Positions 1-8,002 of a DNA stretch of 64,000 nt are shown here, piece by piece (position 1 is the first letter of the stretch; the number at the start of each line of letters is the position of its first letter). The stretch lies in NCBI GenBank assembly GCA_002310055.1, contig DBXS01000033.1, forward strand, positions 10,445 to 74,444, read 5' to 3'. The position numbers and the translations under genes are program-made. The notes under the pieces were generated by a model. It searched no databases, was not told the origin of the DNA, and saw nothing but the letters and a program-made list of their open reading frames with translations. Origin of the DNA: Clostridiales bacterium UBA1206. GTDB lineage: Bacteria; Bacillota; Clostridia; Oscillospirales; CAG-382.

Positions 1-261
1 TGCTGGAACGGCTCGGTCGGCGGCCCGATGATACTGTATCACGATATCTGCGGCGAACAGGCGCAGACGGTCATCCCGCTCGTCCAGACCCGCAAAGGAC
101 TTTTCGATATGAAGATCCGTTCGTTCATAGACGCCGCCCGCAACGGGCTTCCCGCCCCGGTCCCCACGTCGCAGATACTCTACAACCAGGCGATAATCGA
201 CGGCATCAACAAGAGCGCGAAACTCGGCCACGAAGTCGAGATAGTCATCCCCGAGATCTGA
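1..261 (+). CDS. Gfo/Idh/MocA family oxidoreductase, C-terminal end (partial)
   Basis: Frame 1 is open from the first base to a TGA at 259-261, giving the last 86 residues of a protein whose start lies outside the window. The tail carries the pattern usual at the C-terminus of Gfo/Idh/MocA NAD(P)-dependent sugar dehydrogenases: a conserved R-F-I-D-A-like helix (here RSFIDAARNG), then PTS-x-ILYNQAIIDGINKSA and a final V-E-I. The Rossmann part and catalytic residues are not visible, so the substrate cannot be inferred. It converges on a second oxidoreductase gene of the same family and shares a bidirectional terminator with that gene pair. Family assignment rests on the C-terminal pattern only. 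Confidence 0.7.
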   Translation, partial: CWNGSVGGPMILYHDICGEQAQTVIPLVQTRKGLFDMKIRSFIDAARNGLPAPVPTSQILYNQAIIDGINKSAKLGHEVEIVIPEI

Positions 262-282
262 TCCCGAAAAAAGCATAAAAAC

Positions 283-326
283 AACGGCTTTCCGCAAATG
301 AAGCGGAAAGCCGTTTCCTTTTTTTG
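283..326. terminator. Bidirectional rho-independent terminator
   Basis: A 13-bp perfect stem (283-295 with 303-315) has a 7-nt loop and is followed by a T-rich run on the plus side. An A-rich run on the left gives a T-run on the minus strand. It sits between convergent genes ending at 261 and 329. Confidence 0.85.
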
Positions 327-328
327 TT

Positions 329-1210
329 TTATTTGTCGAAAACAGAATTGATCTCTGCGATATCGCGTTTCAAATTCGCAAAGCTCTGCGTAACGCCCAG
401 AACGTTTTCTTCTATTCCTTCGAACTCCAGCGAAACGAAACCGTCGTAGCCGGATGAACGTATGTTGTAAAGGATCTGGAACACGGGGACGTCGCCCTGG
501 CCGTAGATGGTGGCGCGGCGGAAATTCCCGGCGCGCGTCCTGCCCCAGCCGAATCCCGGGTCGCGTTCCTTGCCTGAACGCCAGAAACAGTCCTTGGCGT
601 GGACGTGCGCTATGAACGGCAGCAGCTTGGACACCGCTTTGGCGCAGTCTTCGTCCACTCCGCCGAAATTGCCTATGTCGCACAGATATTTGTAGTTCGG
701 ATGCGCCACCGCGTTGAACACGGCGAGCATCCTGTCGCTGTCCTGGACGAGCCTGCCGTGGTTTTCGGAACAGGTGGTCACGCCTTTGCTCTGCGCGTAG
801 GACGCGACTTCGCGTATGGCGGCGGAAACGGTGGGCAGCACCGCGTCAAAGGTCTGCAGGCCTTCGTAACCGGCGTAAAATCCCGCGGTTATGTCGTGCC
901 TCATAAGCTTTATCCCCGCTTCTGAAGCGGCGTCCACGTGGCGTTCCACGCGTTTTATCTCGGCGGCGGGATCCTTTTGGAAGAAGTTTGCGCCCGTGGT
1001 GTAGATAGGCGTTTCCAGCCCGATGCCGCGTGCGTATTCCGCAAGCTTTACCGCGCGTTCTTCAAGAGTTTCGCCCTCGGGTACGGAATCGTCCAGCACG
1101 AATTCAACGCCGTCGGCGCCAAGTTCCTTGACTTTGTCTATGACGTCGAACATAGTCCAGCCGTCGCGCATCATGCGCCAGAATGAATATGTCGAAATAC
1201 AGGTCTTCAT
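329..1210 (-). CDS. Sugar phosphate isomerase/epimerase (AP-endonuclease-2-like TIM barrel)
   Basis: A 293-residue protein of the xylose isomerase-like TIM-barrel family, members of which isomerise or epimerise sugars, keto-inositols or related polyols with a divalent metal. The barrel shows the usual metal-ligand positions: a Glu in SENHG (mid-protein), an Asp in CDIGN, a His in HVHAKD and a Glu in SLEFEG near the C-terminus. Its ATG overlaps the stop of the upstream oxidoreductase gene by one base (TAATG), and a GAGGTG ribosome site lies 8 nt upstream inside that gene, so the two are translationally coupled. An isomerase with a Gfo/Idh/MocA dehydrogenase suggests a short catabolic route for a sugar or inositol derivative. 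The substrate is unknown. Confidence 0.85.
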   Translation of the reverse strand: MKTCISTYSFWRMMRDGWTMFDVIDKVKELGADGVEFVLDDSVPEGETLEERAVKLAEYARGIGLETPIYTTGANFFQKDPAAEIKRVERHVDAASEAGIKLMRHDITAGFYAGYEGLQTFDAVLPTVSAAIREVASYAQSKGVTTCSENHGRLVQDSDRMLAVFNAVAHPNYKYLCDIGNFGGVDEDCAKAVSKLLPFIAHVHAKDCFWRSGKERDPGFGWGRTRAGNFRRATIYGQGDVPVFQILYNIRSSGYDGFVSLEFEGIEENVLGVTQSFANLKRDIAEINSVFDK

Positions 1211-2250
1211 TACAAAAGCACCTCGCAGCCGCTCTTTGCGGAATCGTAGATGCCGTTGAGCATCTTCTGCATCATTACCGCCTGATCTATGGGGTAGACC
1301 ACGTCTTTGCCGTTCAGCACGCAGTCGCAGAAATGATACAGCTCGCGTTCGAACTTGCTGCCTTCGGGTCCCACGGTGATGACGTCGTCCGAAAGGAAGC
1401 CGTTGCGCTCGCCGTAAACGGTGAGCGGCGAAAGCGAAACGCCCGCTTTGGAGCCGAAGATCTGCGTGTCGGAATGCGGCGCGCCGTTGATCGCCCAGCT
1501 CGCTTCAAAGAGCAGGGAAGCTCCGTTTTCAAAGCGGATGATGCCGTTGCCGGAATCCTCGGTGTCGAACTTGTTGTCGGGGCACCGGGTGCCGTGCCAG
1601 CGGTCGACGCCTTTGGTCTGGTAATCGCCGATATAGCTGTAAGTGCAGGCCGAAACGCTCACGGGTTTAGGACAGCCCATAAGGTACCACGCGGCGTCTA
1701 TGCCGTGTACGCCTATGTCAATGACCGGACCGCCGCCGGCGGTCTTCATATCGGTGAACCAGCCGCTGGGGGTACCGCGGCGGCGCACGTAAGCGGTCTT
1801 GGCGCAGTAGACTTCGCCCAGTTCGCCGCGTTCGAGCATATCGTGCACGTACATATTGGCTTTGCCGAATCTGCCGGGGACCGCGAGCATGAATTTCACG
1901 CCCGATTTTTCCACGGCGTTCTTAATGCGCAAGCCCTCTTCAACGCTGACGGTGAGCGGCTTTTCGCATATGACGTGCTTGCCGGCGTTCGCGGCGGCGA
2001 CGCTTACGGGCGCGTGGCCGTTGTTCCAGGTGCACACGTCCACCGCGTCTATGTCTTCGGCGGCGAGCATTTCTTCCACGCTGCCGTAATACTTGGGGAT
2101 ATTGAACTTTTCCGCGGCTTTGCGCGCGCGCTCTATATCGAGGTCGGCTATGGCGCACACTACGGCGTTATGGACGTTCTGGTATGCGGGGAGATGCGCG
2201 TTGCACGAAATATTGCCCGCGCCTACCACGCCTATTCTCAGTTTTTCCAT
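1210..2250 (-). CDS. Gfo/Idh/MocA family NAD(P)-dependent oxidoreductase
   Basis: A 346-residue cytosolic dehydrogenase. The N-terminal Rossmann fold begins at residue 7 with GVVGAGNIS. The family's CEKPL motif, whose Lys is the usual catalytic residue, follows at about residue 95. The C-terminal half is the alpha/beta substrate domain with G-V-H-G-I-D. A strong GGAGG lies 9 nt before the ATG. The gene is first in a two-gene unit with the overlapping isomerase. The family acts on sugars, inositols and their phosphates, and nothing visible picks the substrate. A second member of the family ends at 261, so the region may be a small sugar-use locus extending leftwards. Confidence 0.9.
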   Translation of the reverse strand: MEKLRIGVVGAGNISCNAHLPAYQNVHNAVVCAIADLDIERARKAAEKFNIPKYYGSVEEMLAAEDIDAVDVCTWNNGHAPVSVAAANAGKHVICEKPLTVSVEEGLRIKNAVEKSGVKFMLAVPGRFGKANMYVHDMLERGELGEVYCAKTAYVRRRGTPSGWFTDMKTAGGGPVIDIGVHGIDAAWYLMGCPKPVSVSACTYSYIGDYQTKGVDRWHGTRCPDNKFDTEDSGNGIIRFENGASLLFEASWAINGAPHSDTQIFGSKAGVSLSPLTVYGERNGFLSDDVITVGPEGSKFERELYHFCDCVLNGKDVVYPIDQAVMMQKMLNGIYDSAKSGCEVLL

Positions 2251-2275
2251 TTGGATGATCCTCCGCGCTTATTCG

Positions 2276-2893
2276 TTATTTGCTCTTCTTTTTGCGTATG
2301 AACAGAACCGCGCACACCGCGCAGATGACTACTGCCGCGGCAATGACGATCCAGATCCAGGCGTTGCTGCCGCCGTCCTTTTCGCCGGCTTGCGATCCTT
2401 CAGCGGCGGAATCTTCGGGGTTTTCGCCCTCCTCGCCGAGCACAACTTTGACTTTTATCGTCTCGCGTACGTTTTCCATATCGGCGTTGAGATACGAGAC
2501 CTGCACTTCGATCTCGGTCTCGGCTTTGGCGCTTTCGAGCGGAACGAGTTCAAGCTCGAAGAAAGCGCCGTTGACGGTGGTCAGCTCCGAAAAAGCGCAG
2601 ACCGCGGGGTGGAGCGTTTCGCCTTCCTGCTCGATACCCATCTTGAGTTCGGGGGAGATCTCTTCGTCTTCGAACGCCCAGTCGCCGTCCTTGAATTCAA
2701 AGCCTTCGGCGGGTATGTATTTTACGCCGAGCGAATTGACCGCGGCGTTTTCGGCGCTGTAAACGATTTTGACCGTTTCGCCCTTAGTTGCGCGTATTTC
2801 TTCGGGGGCGCTGAATCCGCCCGCCGCGAATACGGAAAACACGCATAATAGCGCCGCCAGAGCGAGCGCAGTGATAACAGCTGTACGTTTCAT
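2276..2893 (-). CDS. Membrane-anchored cohesin-like surface protein
   Basis: A 205-residue predicted exported protein. It has an N-terminal signal peptide (Lys-Arg then a hydrophobic run, residues 1-24), a single beta-rich domain of about 120 residues, a Glu/Ser/Gly linker near 160-175, and a C-terminal transmembrane helix followed by RKKKSK. The beta domain opens with a KGETVKIVYS strand and contains an EGFEF turn. Both resemble cohesin or carbohydrate-binding folds and match the N-terminal domain of the next gene upstream. GAGGT sits before the ATG. It probably stays attached to the membrane facing outward. No dockerin partner is visible in the window. The cohesin-like call is from pattern only, and function is unknown. 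Confidence 0.6.
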   Translation of the reverse strand: MKRTAVITALALAALLCVFSVFAAGGFSAPEEIRATKGETVKIVYSAENAAVNSLGVKYIPAEGFEFKDGDWAFEDEEISPELKMGIEQEGETLHPAVCAFSELTTVNGAFFELELVPLESAKAETEIEVQVSYLNADMENVRETIKVKVVLGEEGENPEDSAAEGSQAGEKDGGSNAWIWIVIAAAVVICAVCAVLFIRKKKSK

Positions 2894-3008
2894 AAATCAT
2901 TACCTCTTTTTTATAATAAGTTTTCGCCTAACTGGATTTTACCATACCGGCGGCGCGTTGTCAATATCTTCCGCATTTATCTTTCAACGCTTTTTGCCGC
3001 AAACGGGC

Positions 3009-3042
3009 AAAAATATGCCCCGGACTCCGCGGAGTCCGGGGC
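3009..3042 (-). terminator. Rho-independent terminator of the repeat-rich surface protein gene
   Basis: A 12-bp GC-rich perfect stem (3017-3028 with 3031-3042) has a 2-nt centre. On the minus strand it is followed by a short T-run (3009-3015). It lies 35 bp past the stop at 3078. Confidence 0.8.
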
Positions 3043-3077
3043 GGTGCTCATATGTTTGCTTTAAAGGCTACCGTAAA

Positions 3078-4397
3078 TTATTTGGATTTCTTAACGATAA
3101 CGGTAGCGCCGAGAGCGATGACGGTAGCGAACGCAAGAGCTATGAGGCCTGCATCGCCGGTCGGAGGAACGGGAACCGATTCTTCGGATTCATCGGGTTC
3201 GGGTTCGGAGGATTCTTCTACGGGCTCGGAGGATTCTTCTTCAGCGTTCCATTCGACGGTGATGGTGTCGATAACGGTGGGTTCCTGTTCGTTCGGCAGA
3301 TAGATGACGAGGTCGAGAGTAGCTACCAGGCCGTTGGGAGCGTCTTCAACTTTGACGCCGCAGTCGAAGGACCGGATAACGTTGACTACGTCAGCATAGG
3401 TGACGGGGCCGGTGAAGCCGACGGTGGAGAGGAAGTTTTCAATAACTTTGAAGCCCTGGTTGGCGCTGACATCGATAGCAGCTTCGCTGAGCGCGCCGCC
3501 GAGCCAGCCGTAATCGCCGTAGTTGCCGTAAATGAACACTTTGGAGTCGTCGAGATCCTGGTTGAAGGTGAGGATGAAGTCAACTTCGCATTCGGCATAT
3601 TCGCCGGGATCGGTGTCGACAGCTTCAAGGTTGAAAGCGTAATCTACATCGGCAGAGATGCCGGAGAGATCGTCGTACTGAGTGATAACTACGCCGAGGG
3701 TGGGTTCGGAAGGTTCTTCAGAGGGTTCTTCGGAAGGTTCTTCAGAGGGTTCTTCGGAAGGCTCTTCAGAGGGTTCTTCGGAAGGTTCTTCAGAGGGTTC
3801 TTCGGAGGGTTCTTCGGAGGGTTCTTCGGAAGGTTCTTCAGAGGGTTCTTCGGAAGGTTCTTCGGAGGGTTCTTCGGAAGATTCAACTTCGCCGTTGATG
3901 GTGATCTCGATGGGGAATTCAACGGGATCTTCACCTTCGTTGGAAACGGTAACGGTGAGATTGTATTTACCTGCTGCGAGCTCAGTCGAGGCAAGAACTT
4001 CGATGGCAAGGATATCGCCGGAAAGCACCTGAGTTTCATCATAAGTGACAACAGCGGGAGCATAGGTGCCGTCGCCGTTATCTTCCATATCCTGGGCCAT
4101 AATGGGTTTGACCTTTTTGTTGCTTCCTTCGGGTTTGAACTCGGTGACATCATCGTTGATGGCGAAATTGTCGACAAGTACTTCGAATCCTTCGGGTACA
4201 TCGATTTTTATGCCAATAGCTTTGACTTGAGCATGGTCAAGCGTAACGGTGACGATAACGGTATCGCCGGGATCGATCTCGTTTTTGTCGGCTGCGACGG
4301 TGATAGCTTCGCCTTCGGCAGAAACGATGAGCGTGCAGATCGCGCTCAGAACGAGAGCGAACGCAATGACAAGGGAAAGGATTTTCTTCATTTTCAA
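3078..4397 (-). CDS. Cell-surface protein with cohesin-like domain, Glu-Glu-Pro-Ser repeats and PPTGD sorting-like tail
   Basis: A 439-residue exported protein. It has a signal peptide at residues 1-27, then a cohesin-like beta domain at about 30-170 (PGDTVIVTVTL, then VPEGFEVL, then SGDILAIEVL, ending INGEVE). Fourteen four-residue EEPS repeats follow (about 174-229), then a second beta domain at about 235-390. An acidic Ser/Glu/Pro linker leads to a C-terminal PPTGDAG motif, a hydrophobic helix and KKSK. The tail resembles a sortase signal but lacks the Leu of LPxTG, so covalent wall anchoring is uncertain. The repeat likely acts as a rigid spacer. A consensus promoter lies about 140 bp upstream. 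Its first domain is related in pattern to the product of the next gene (2276-2893). Confidence 0.7.
   Translation of the reverse strand: MKMKKILSLVIAFALVLSAICTLIVSAEGEAITVAADKNEIDPGDTVIVTVTLDHAQVKAIGIKIDVPEGFEVLVDNFAINDDVTEFKPEGSNKKVKPIMAQDMEDNGDGTYAPAVVTYDETQVLSGDILAIEVLASTELAAGKYNLTVTVSNEGEDPVEFPIEITINGEVESSEEPSEEPSEEPSEEPSEEPSEEPSEEPSEEPSEEPSEEPSEEPSEEPSEEPSEEPSEPTLGVVITQYDDLSGISADVDYAFNLEAVDTDPGEYAECEVDFILTFNQDLDDSKVFIYGNYGDYGWLGGALSEAAIDVSANQGFKVIENFLSTVGFTGPVTYADVVNVIRSFDCGVKVEDAPNGLVATLDLVIYLPNEQEPTVIDTITVEWNAEEESSEPVEESSEPEPDESEESVPVPPTGDAGLIALAFATVIALGATVIVKKSK
3712..3879 (-). repeat. Tandem 12-bp coding repeat, 14 units (EEPS)n
   Basis: Fourteen 12-bp units encode Glu-Glu-Pro-Ser in frame. 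Units differ only at synonymous positions (GAA/GAG alternations and one CCT/CCC-type change), so the array is not freshly amplified but keeps a strict register. Copy number changes would alter spacer length without breaking the frame. Confidence 0.95.
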
Positions 4398-4536
4398 AAC
4401 TCCATTTCTTTTTATTTTTTTTGAGTTTATTTTTTGAAATGACTGTACGAACGGAGCAGCGTATATTACCGCGCGTATGTCCGCGCCGGGGTGTCAGACG
4501 CGCAAAAATATACGGTACGCCGTCTATACATCACGT

Positions 4537-4565
4537 ATTTTAGCACAGCGACCGTAAATTGTCAA
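4537..4565 (-). promoter_or_regulatory. Sigma-A type promoter for the repeat-rich surface protein
   Basis: On the minus strand TTGACA (4560-4565) is followed by a 17-bp spacer and TAAAAT (4537-4542). It lies about 140 bp upstream of the ATG at 4397, leaving a long 5' leader. The rest of the 4398-4645 gap shows no gene. Confidence 0.75.
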
Positions 4566-4645
4566 GAGTATATCGCAAAAAAGTTAAGAAAAATTGAACA
4601 AATCTGTATATATATTACATTTTTACGCGCGCAGAAACGCGGCGG

Positions 4646-5647
4646 TCAGTCCAAAGGCACGAGCACGGGCCCCGCGAGCGACAGGAAAAAGCGCATGGGG
4701 ACGAGCGGAGATATGAATTCGGGCGCGCATTTTTCAAAAATATTGTCCCCGCGCAGCGTCAGCGTGCGGTAATAACTGCCCGCGCGTCCGCCGTAAAAGA
4801 CCAGATACGCGTACTCCGCGCCGGCGTCTTTGGCGGCGGCGGCGTAAGCGCGCGCAAGGCGCACGAATTCCGTGTCGGTGACGTATGCGCTTATATAGAC
4901 CGAAAACACCATATTTTCGGGCCGCAGGCCGTCTTCAAAGACGTTCACCGCTTTTTCGGCGACCACTTCGTACCTGCCGTCGGGGTATTTCGCGCGCAGC
5001 GCGGTGACTATCTGTATGCGGGCGTCGTTCATAGCGCGCGCTTTCAGGTAGTCAAGGCATTCGTCGGTCACCCCCGCGCGGGAATACCACACCGGGAACT
5101 TGACCGAAAGGTCGTATCCCGGAGTTATCTCGGCGTAAAAGCGGCGGCTCGTAAAATCGAACTGCAATTCGGAAAGGCGGTATTCTTCCGCGTCGTAATT
5201 CGCGGCGAAATATTCGTTCACGCCCCTGTCGCTTTCGGCGGCTTCAAACGGCGAGCCCAGCACGAAGACGTGCGGGACGACAGTCAACATAATTATTATA
5301 ACGCCCGCGAGCGCGCGTACGGCTTTTTTGGCGAGTATGAGCTCGGCGGCATAGTGGCAGGCGAACGCGCAGACCGCGCACAGCGCCGCGCAGAGCGCGC
5401 AGCGGAGCTGAGTCCCGCCGTAGAAGCTGCAGAGCAAATATGCACACGCCGCAAAGACCGCGGCCTTTGCAAAGACGTTTACGCGCACGAATCCGCTCGC
5501 CGCCGCGATGGGGATGAGAAGCAGGAACGAGCTGTATTTTCCCATATGCGGCGAAACGACGTAACCCGCCGCGAAAGCGAGCAGGCACATCAGCACTATG
5601 TTAACATAATATTTGATGTCTTTAATGTCTACCTTTGGCTTTTTCAT
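4646..5647 (-). CDS. Multi-pass membrane protein of unknown function
   Basis: A 333-residue protein I do not recognise. The N-terminal 150 residues are strongly hydrophobic with four to five probable transmembrane helices (from about residue 12), rich in Ala and Cys. A soluble region of about 180 residues follows, starting after VFVLGSPFEAAES, with many aromatic and charged residues and no catalytic motif I can name. A last hydrophobic stretch lies near the C-terminus. It overlaps the RNHCP gene upstream by 26 nt, so the two are co-transcribed and probably coupled. It may be a membrane sensor or envelope protein, but nothing in the sequence decides this. Confidence 0.7.
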   Translation of the reverse strand: MKKPKVDIKDIKYYVNIVLMCLLAFAAGYVVSPHMGKYSSFLLLIPIAAASGFVRVNVFAKAAVFAACAYLLCSFYGGTQLRCALCAALCAVCAFACHYAAELILAKKAVRALAGVIIIMLTVVPHVFVLGSPFEAAESDRGVNEYFAANYDAEEYRLSELQFDFTSRRFYAEITPGYDLSVKFPVWYSRAGVTDECLDYLKARAMNDARIQIVTALRAKYPDGRYEVVAEKAVNVFEDGLRPENMVFSVYISAYVTDTEFVRLARAYAAAAKDAGAEYAYLVFYGGRAGSYYRTLTLRGDNIFEKCAPEFISPLVPMRFFLSLAGPVLVPLD

Positions 5648-5975
5648 ATTTTTTCTCCGTCACGTTGTAGGGGTTCGAAAGCTTTATGAGCAGATCGACG
5701 TCGTCGTCCTTTTGATATTTGTTGTTGCGTGTAAATCCGCATTTGCGGCACCTGTGTGTGATGACGAAACCCTTTTTTCCGTCCACCGTGACGCCAACCG
5801 GATCCATTATCCCGCGGCACTCGCTCGCGCGGTCGCCGGGATTGACGTCGACGTGCAGCGAGCACAGACAGTAGGGACAGTGATTGCGCGAGGAGTACCC
5901 CAGTTCCGGCACTTCGCGCCCGCAGTTGGCGCACACGAACGATTCGTCTTTTTTCGTAAAAAGAGTGTTTTCCAT
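5622..5975 (-). CDS. RNHCP domain zinc-finger protein
   Basis: A 117-residue protein that fits the RNHCP family: a first CxxC pair (CANC), the name-giving R-N-H-C-P-Y-C block at about residues 30-36, then a GDRASECRGIMDP-type segment and a second zinc pair CRKCG near residue 80. The four Cys pairs suggest two zinc-binding sites. The family has no firm function, and a nucleic-acid or regulatory role is guessed from the zinc ribbons. GGAG lies 5 nt before the ATG. It is the first gene of a two-gene unit with the membrane protein downstream. The unit is divergent from the DUF1385 gene, with about 110 AT-rich bases between the two starts. Confidence 0.85.
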   Translation of the reverse strand: MENTLFTKKDESFVCANCGREVPELGYSSRNHCPYCLCSLHVDVNPGDRASECRGIMDPVGVTVDGKKGFVITHRCRKCGFTRNNKYQKDDDVDLLIKLSNPYNVTEKKYEKAKGRH

Positions 5976-6085
5976 TTTTCTCCGAATTAAATATAATAAG
6001 TTGAAAATGTTTACAAATTGTACTGTACTTTTTCCTACGGATGTATTATAATACTAAATTGTGAACATTTCAAGGGGGTAAACGA

Positions 6086-7123
6086 ATGAGTAAAGATAAA
6101 AACAAGAATTGCCGGCTGGGAACGGTCGGCGGCCAGGCGGTAATGGAAGGCGTAATGATGAAATCGCGTTCCGATATGGCGATAGCGGTGCGCAACGAAA
6201 AAGGCAATATCGTCGTCCGCACCAAAAAAGTCAAGGCCGCAAAAGACAAATTCAAGCCGTTCGGCTGGCCGGTGATACGCGGCGTGGTCAATTTCATAGA
6301 AATGCTCATCCTTTCGTATTCGACTCTCACCTCGTCTATGGAGATGGCGGGGCTGGATAAGATCGAATCCGAATCCAAGTTCGACAAATGGGTCGATAAG
6401 CATTTCGGCAAGCATATGCTCGCCATAATCGGCGTCATAGGCGGCGTGCTGGGAGTGGCGCTGGCGCTGCTTCTGTTTATGTTCGTCCCTATGTGGCTGG
6501 CAAAGCTCATAGATAACTACGTAGTAAGTCTGGGCTGGGCGTTTTCGCTGGTCGAAGGCGTGTTCAAGATAGCCATATTCATAACTTATCTGGCGCTCGT
6601 TTCGCTCATGCCTGATATAAAGCGTCTGTTTATGTATCACGGCGCCGAGCACAAATCCATTTTCTGCTACGAAAAAGAGCTGGAACTCAACGTCGAAAAC
6701 GTGCGCGCGCAAAAGCGCTTCCATCCGCGCTGCGGGACCTCGTTCATTTTCGTGCTGCTCGCGCTTTCCATACTCGCCGGCTCGTTCATCCCGCACGATA
6801 TCGGCTATATACGCGTGCTGCTCAAGCTGGCGGTGCTGCTCCCCGTGGTGGGGCTCGGCTATGAATTCATCCGCTACGCCGGCAGGCACGAAAACATCCT
6901 CACACGTATTCTTTCGGCGCCCGGGCTCTGGATGCAGCGCATCACCACCAAAGAACCCGACGACAGTATGATAGAAGTCGCCATAGTCTCGGTCAAATCG
7001 GCGCTCCACGATACCGATTTCGCCGATTTCGAGATCCCTTACGAGCCCAAAGAAGAAGAAAAATCACCCGAAGAATCCGCTGAAAATACCGAAAACGGAG
7101 ATACCGATGACGACGATAGGTGA
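6086..7123 (+). CDS. DUF1385 (YqhQ-like) membrane protein
   Basis: A 345-residue integral membrane protein of the DUF1385/YqhQ family. The family signature near the N-terminus is plain: GGQAVMEGVMMKS (residues 13-25), then hydrophobic helices at about 115-145 and 160-180. The middle holds YHGAEHKSIFCYE and HPRCGTSF blocks with the conserved His and Cys residues, and two more helices follow. The C-terminus is acidic (Glu/Asp-rich). The function is not established. A very purine-rich AAGGGGG site precedes the ATG. A TATAAT-like box at 6047-6052 sits upstream, without a good -35. It overlaps prmC by 17 nt, a common Clostridia arrangement, which implies co-translation. Confidence 0.9.
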   Translation: MSKDKNKNCRLGTVGGQAVMEGVMMKSRSDMAIAVRNEKGNIVVRTKKVKAAKDKFKPFGWPVIRGVVNFIEMLILSYSTLTSSMEMAGLDKIESESKFDKWVDKHFGKHMLAIIGVIGGVLGVALALLLFMFVPMWLAKLIDNYVVSLGWAFSLVEGVFKIAIFITYLALVSLMPDIKRLFMYHGAEHKSIFCYEKELELNVENVRAQKRFHPRCGTSFIFVLLALSILAGSFIPHDIGYIRVLLKLAVLLPVVGLGYEFIRYAGRHENILTRILSAPGLWMQRITTKEPDDSMIEVAIVSVKSALHDTDFADFEIPYEPKEEEKSPEESAENTENGDTDDDDR

Positions 7124-7958
7124 ATACCGCATAAGCACGCAGAACAATCTAAAACAGCTGTTCGGCGAAGAGGCGCCGCCTCTGTGCGACATCCTGATGT
7201 GCCATTATATGAACGTCGACAAGTCCGAGCTTATACTCAAGGCGGACGAGGAACTGCCGGAGGATATCATCTTCAAGATGAACGACGCGGTGAATCAGCT
7301 CGGCTACGGCGTGCCCGTTCAGTACATAATAGGCAACTGCTGGTTCTACGGGCAAAAGATATACGTCGGCAAGGGCTGCTTCATCCCGCGTGCCGATACC
7401 GAAACGCTCGTTCAGGCGGCTCTGCCCTGTATCCCGCAAAACGGCGTATTCGCCGATATTTGTTCGGGCAGCGGATGTATTTCCGCCGCCATAGCCGCGT
7501 CGCGCAAAGACGTAAAGGGATACGCGCTCGAGCTTTCGTACAAGGCGCTGCCATACACCGAACGCAATACCGAAGAATTCCCGGGCGTGGAAGTGATGCG
7601 CTTCGACGCGCTCGACGAAGACGACTACCGCGCTCTGCGCGAACGCGTCCCCGAAGGGACCGACGTCATAGTCTGCAATCCGCCGTATATACGCGAAAGC
7701 GAAATAGATTTTCTGCAGCAGCAGATCCAGTACGAACCGCGCACCGCGCTCGACGGCGGCGAAGACGGTCTGCGCTTTTACCGCGCCGTCACGGAATACG
7801 CCGGGCTGCTGCTCAAGCCTCACGGCGCCCTTCTTTACGAAGTCGGGTACGGTCAGGCGGGCGACGTTTCCGCCATTATGGCGTCGCACGGCTACAAGAC
7901 CGCCGCCGTAAAAGATTTTAACGGTATCGAACGCGTAATTTTAGGCAAAAAATATTGA
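7107..7958 (+). CDS. prmC: Peptide chain release factor N5-glutamine methyltransferase
   Basis: A 283-residue SAM-dependent methyltransferase that methylates the Gln of the GGQ motif in release factors RF1 and RF2, raising termination efficiency. The N-terminal helical domain is at 1-90, with Y-G-x-P-V-Q-Y-I-I-G near 70. The FIPRADTE block follows at about 92-99. SAM motif I (ADICSGSGCIS) lies near 120, and the catalytic NPPYI is at about 190. Length fits the family. It starts inside the DUF1385 gene. Its stop codon lies inside the -35 of a promoter for the next gene. Confidence 0.95.
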   Translation: MTTIGEYRISTQNNLKQLFGEEAPPLCDILMCHYMNVDKSELILKADEELPEDIIFKMNDAVNQLGYGVPVQYIIGNCWFYGQKIYVGKGCFIPRADTETLVQAALPCIPQNGVFADICSGSGCISAAIAASRKDVKGYALELSYKALPYTERNTEEFPGVEVMRFDALDEDDYRALRERVPEGTDVIVCNPPYIRESEIDFLQQQIQYEPRTALDGGEDGLRFYRAVTEYAGLLLKPHGALLYEVGYGQAGDVSAIMASHGYKTAAVKDFNGIERVILGKKY

Positions 7959-7983
7959 CAAGCGCAAAAAAGCATACTATTAT
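7955..7983 (+). promoter_or_regulatory. Sigma-A type promoter overlapping the prmC stop
   Basis: TTGACA (7955-7960, containing the prmC TGA) is followed by a 17-bp spacer and TATTAT (7978-7983). It would start transcription around 7990 for the rRNA methyltransferase gene at 8039. The -10 lies within the left arm of a terminator-like hairpin. Confidence 0.65.
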
Positions 7984-8002
7984 ATTATAGTAGTGCTTTT
8001 TT
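7966..8002 (+). terminator. Terminator-like hairpin overlapping a promoter
   Basis: A-rich arm plus GCA and TACTAT (7966-7980) pairs with ATAGTA, one bulged G, and TGC (7987-7996), then six T. It has the layout of a rho-independent terminator for prmC read-through, but is AU-rich and shares its left arm with a promoter -10. Confidence 0.55.

Noticed and set aside
3712..3879. CRISPR array or other regulatory repeat
   Set aside because: Units are contiguous, 12 bp, without spacers, and encode EEPS in frame.
2769..4424. 551-codon plus-strand frame rich in Gly and Phe over the EEPS repeat gene
   Set aside because: The Gly-Phe repeats are the reverse reading of the EEPS units. The minus-strand gene has signal peptide, domain and promoter.
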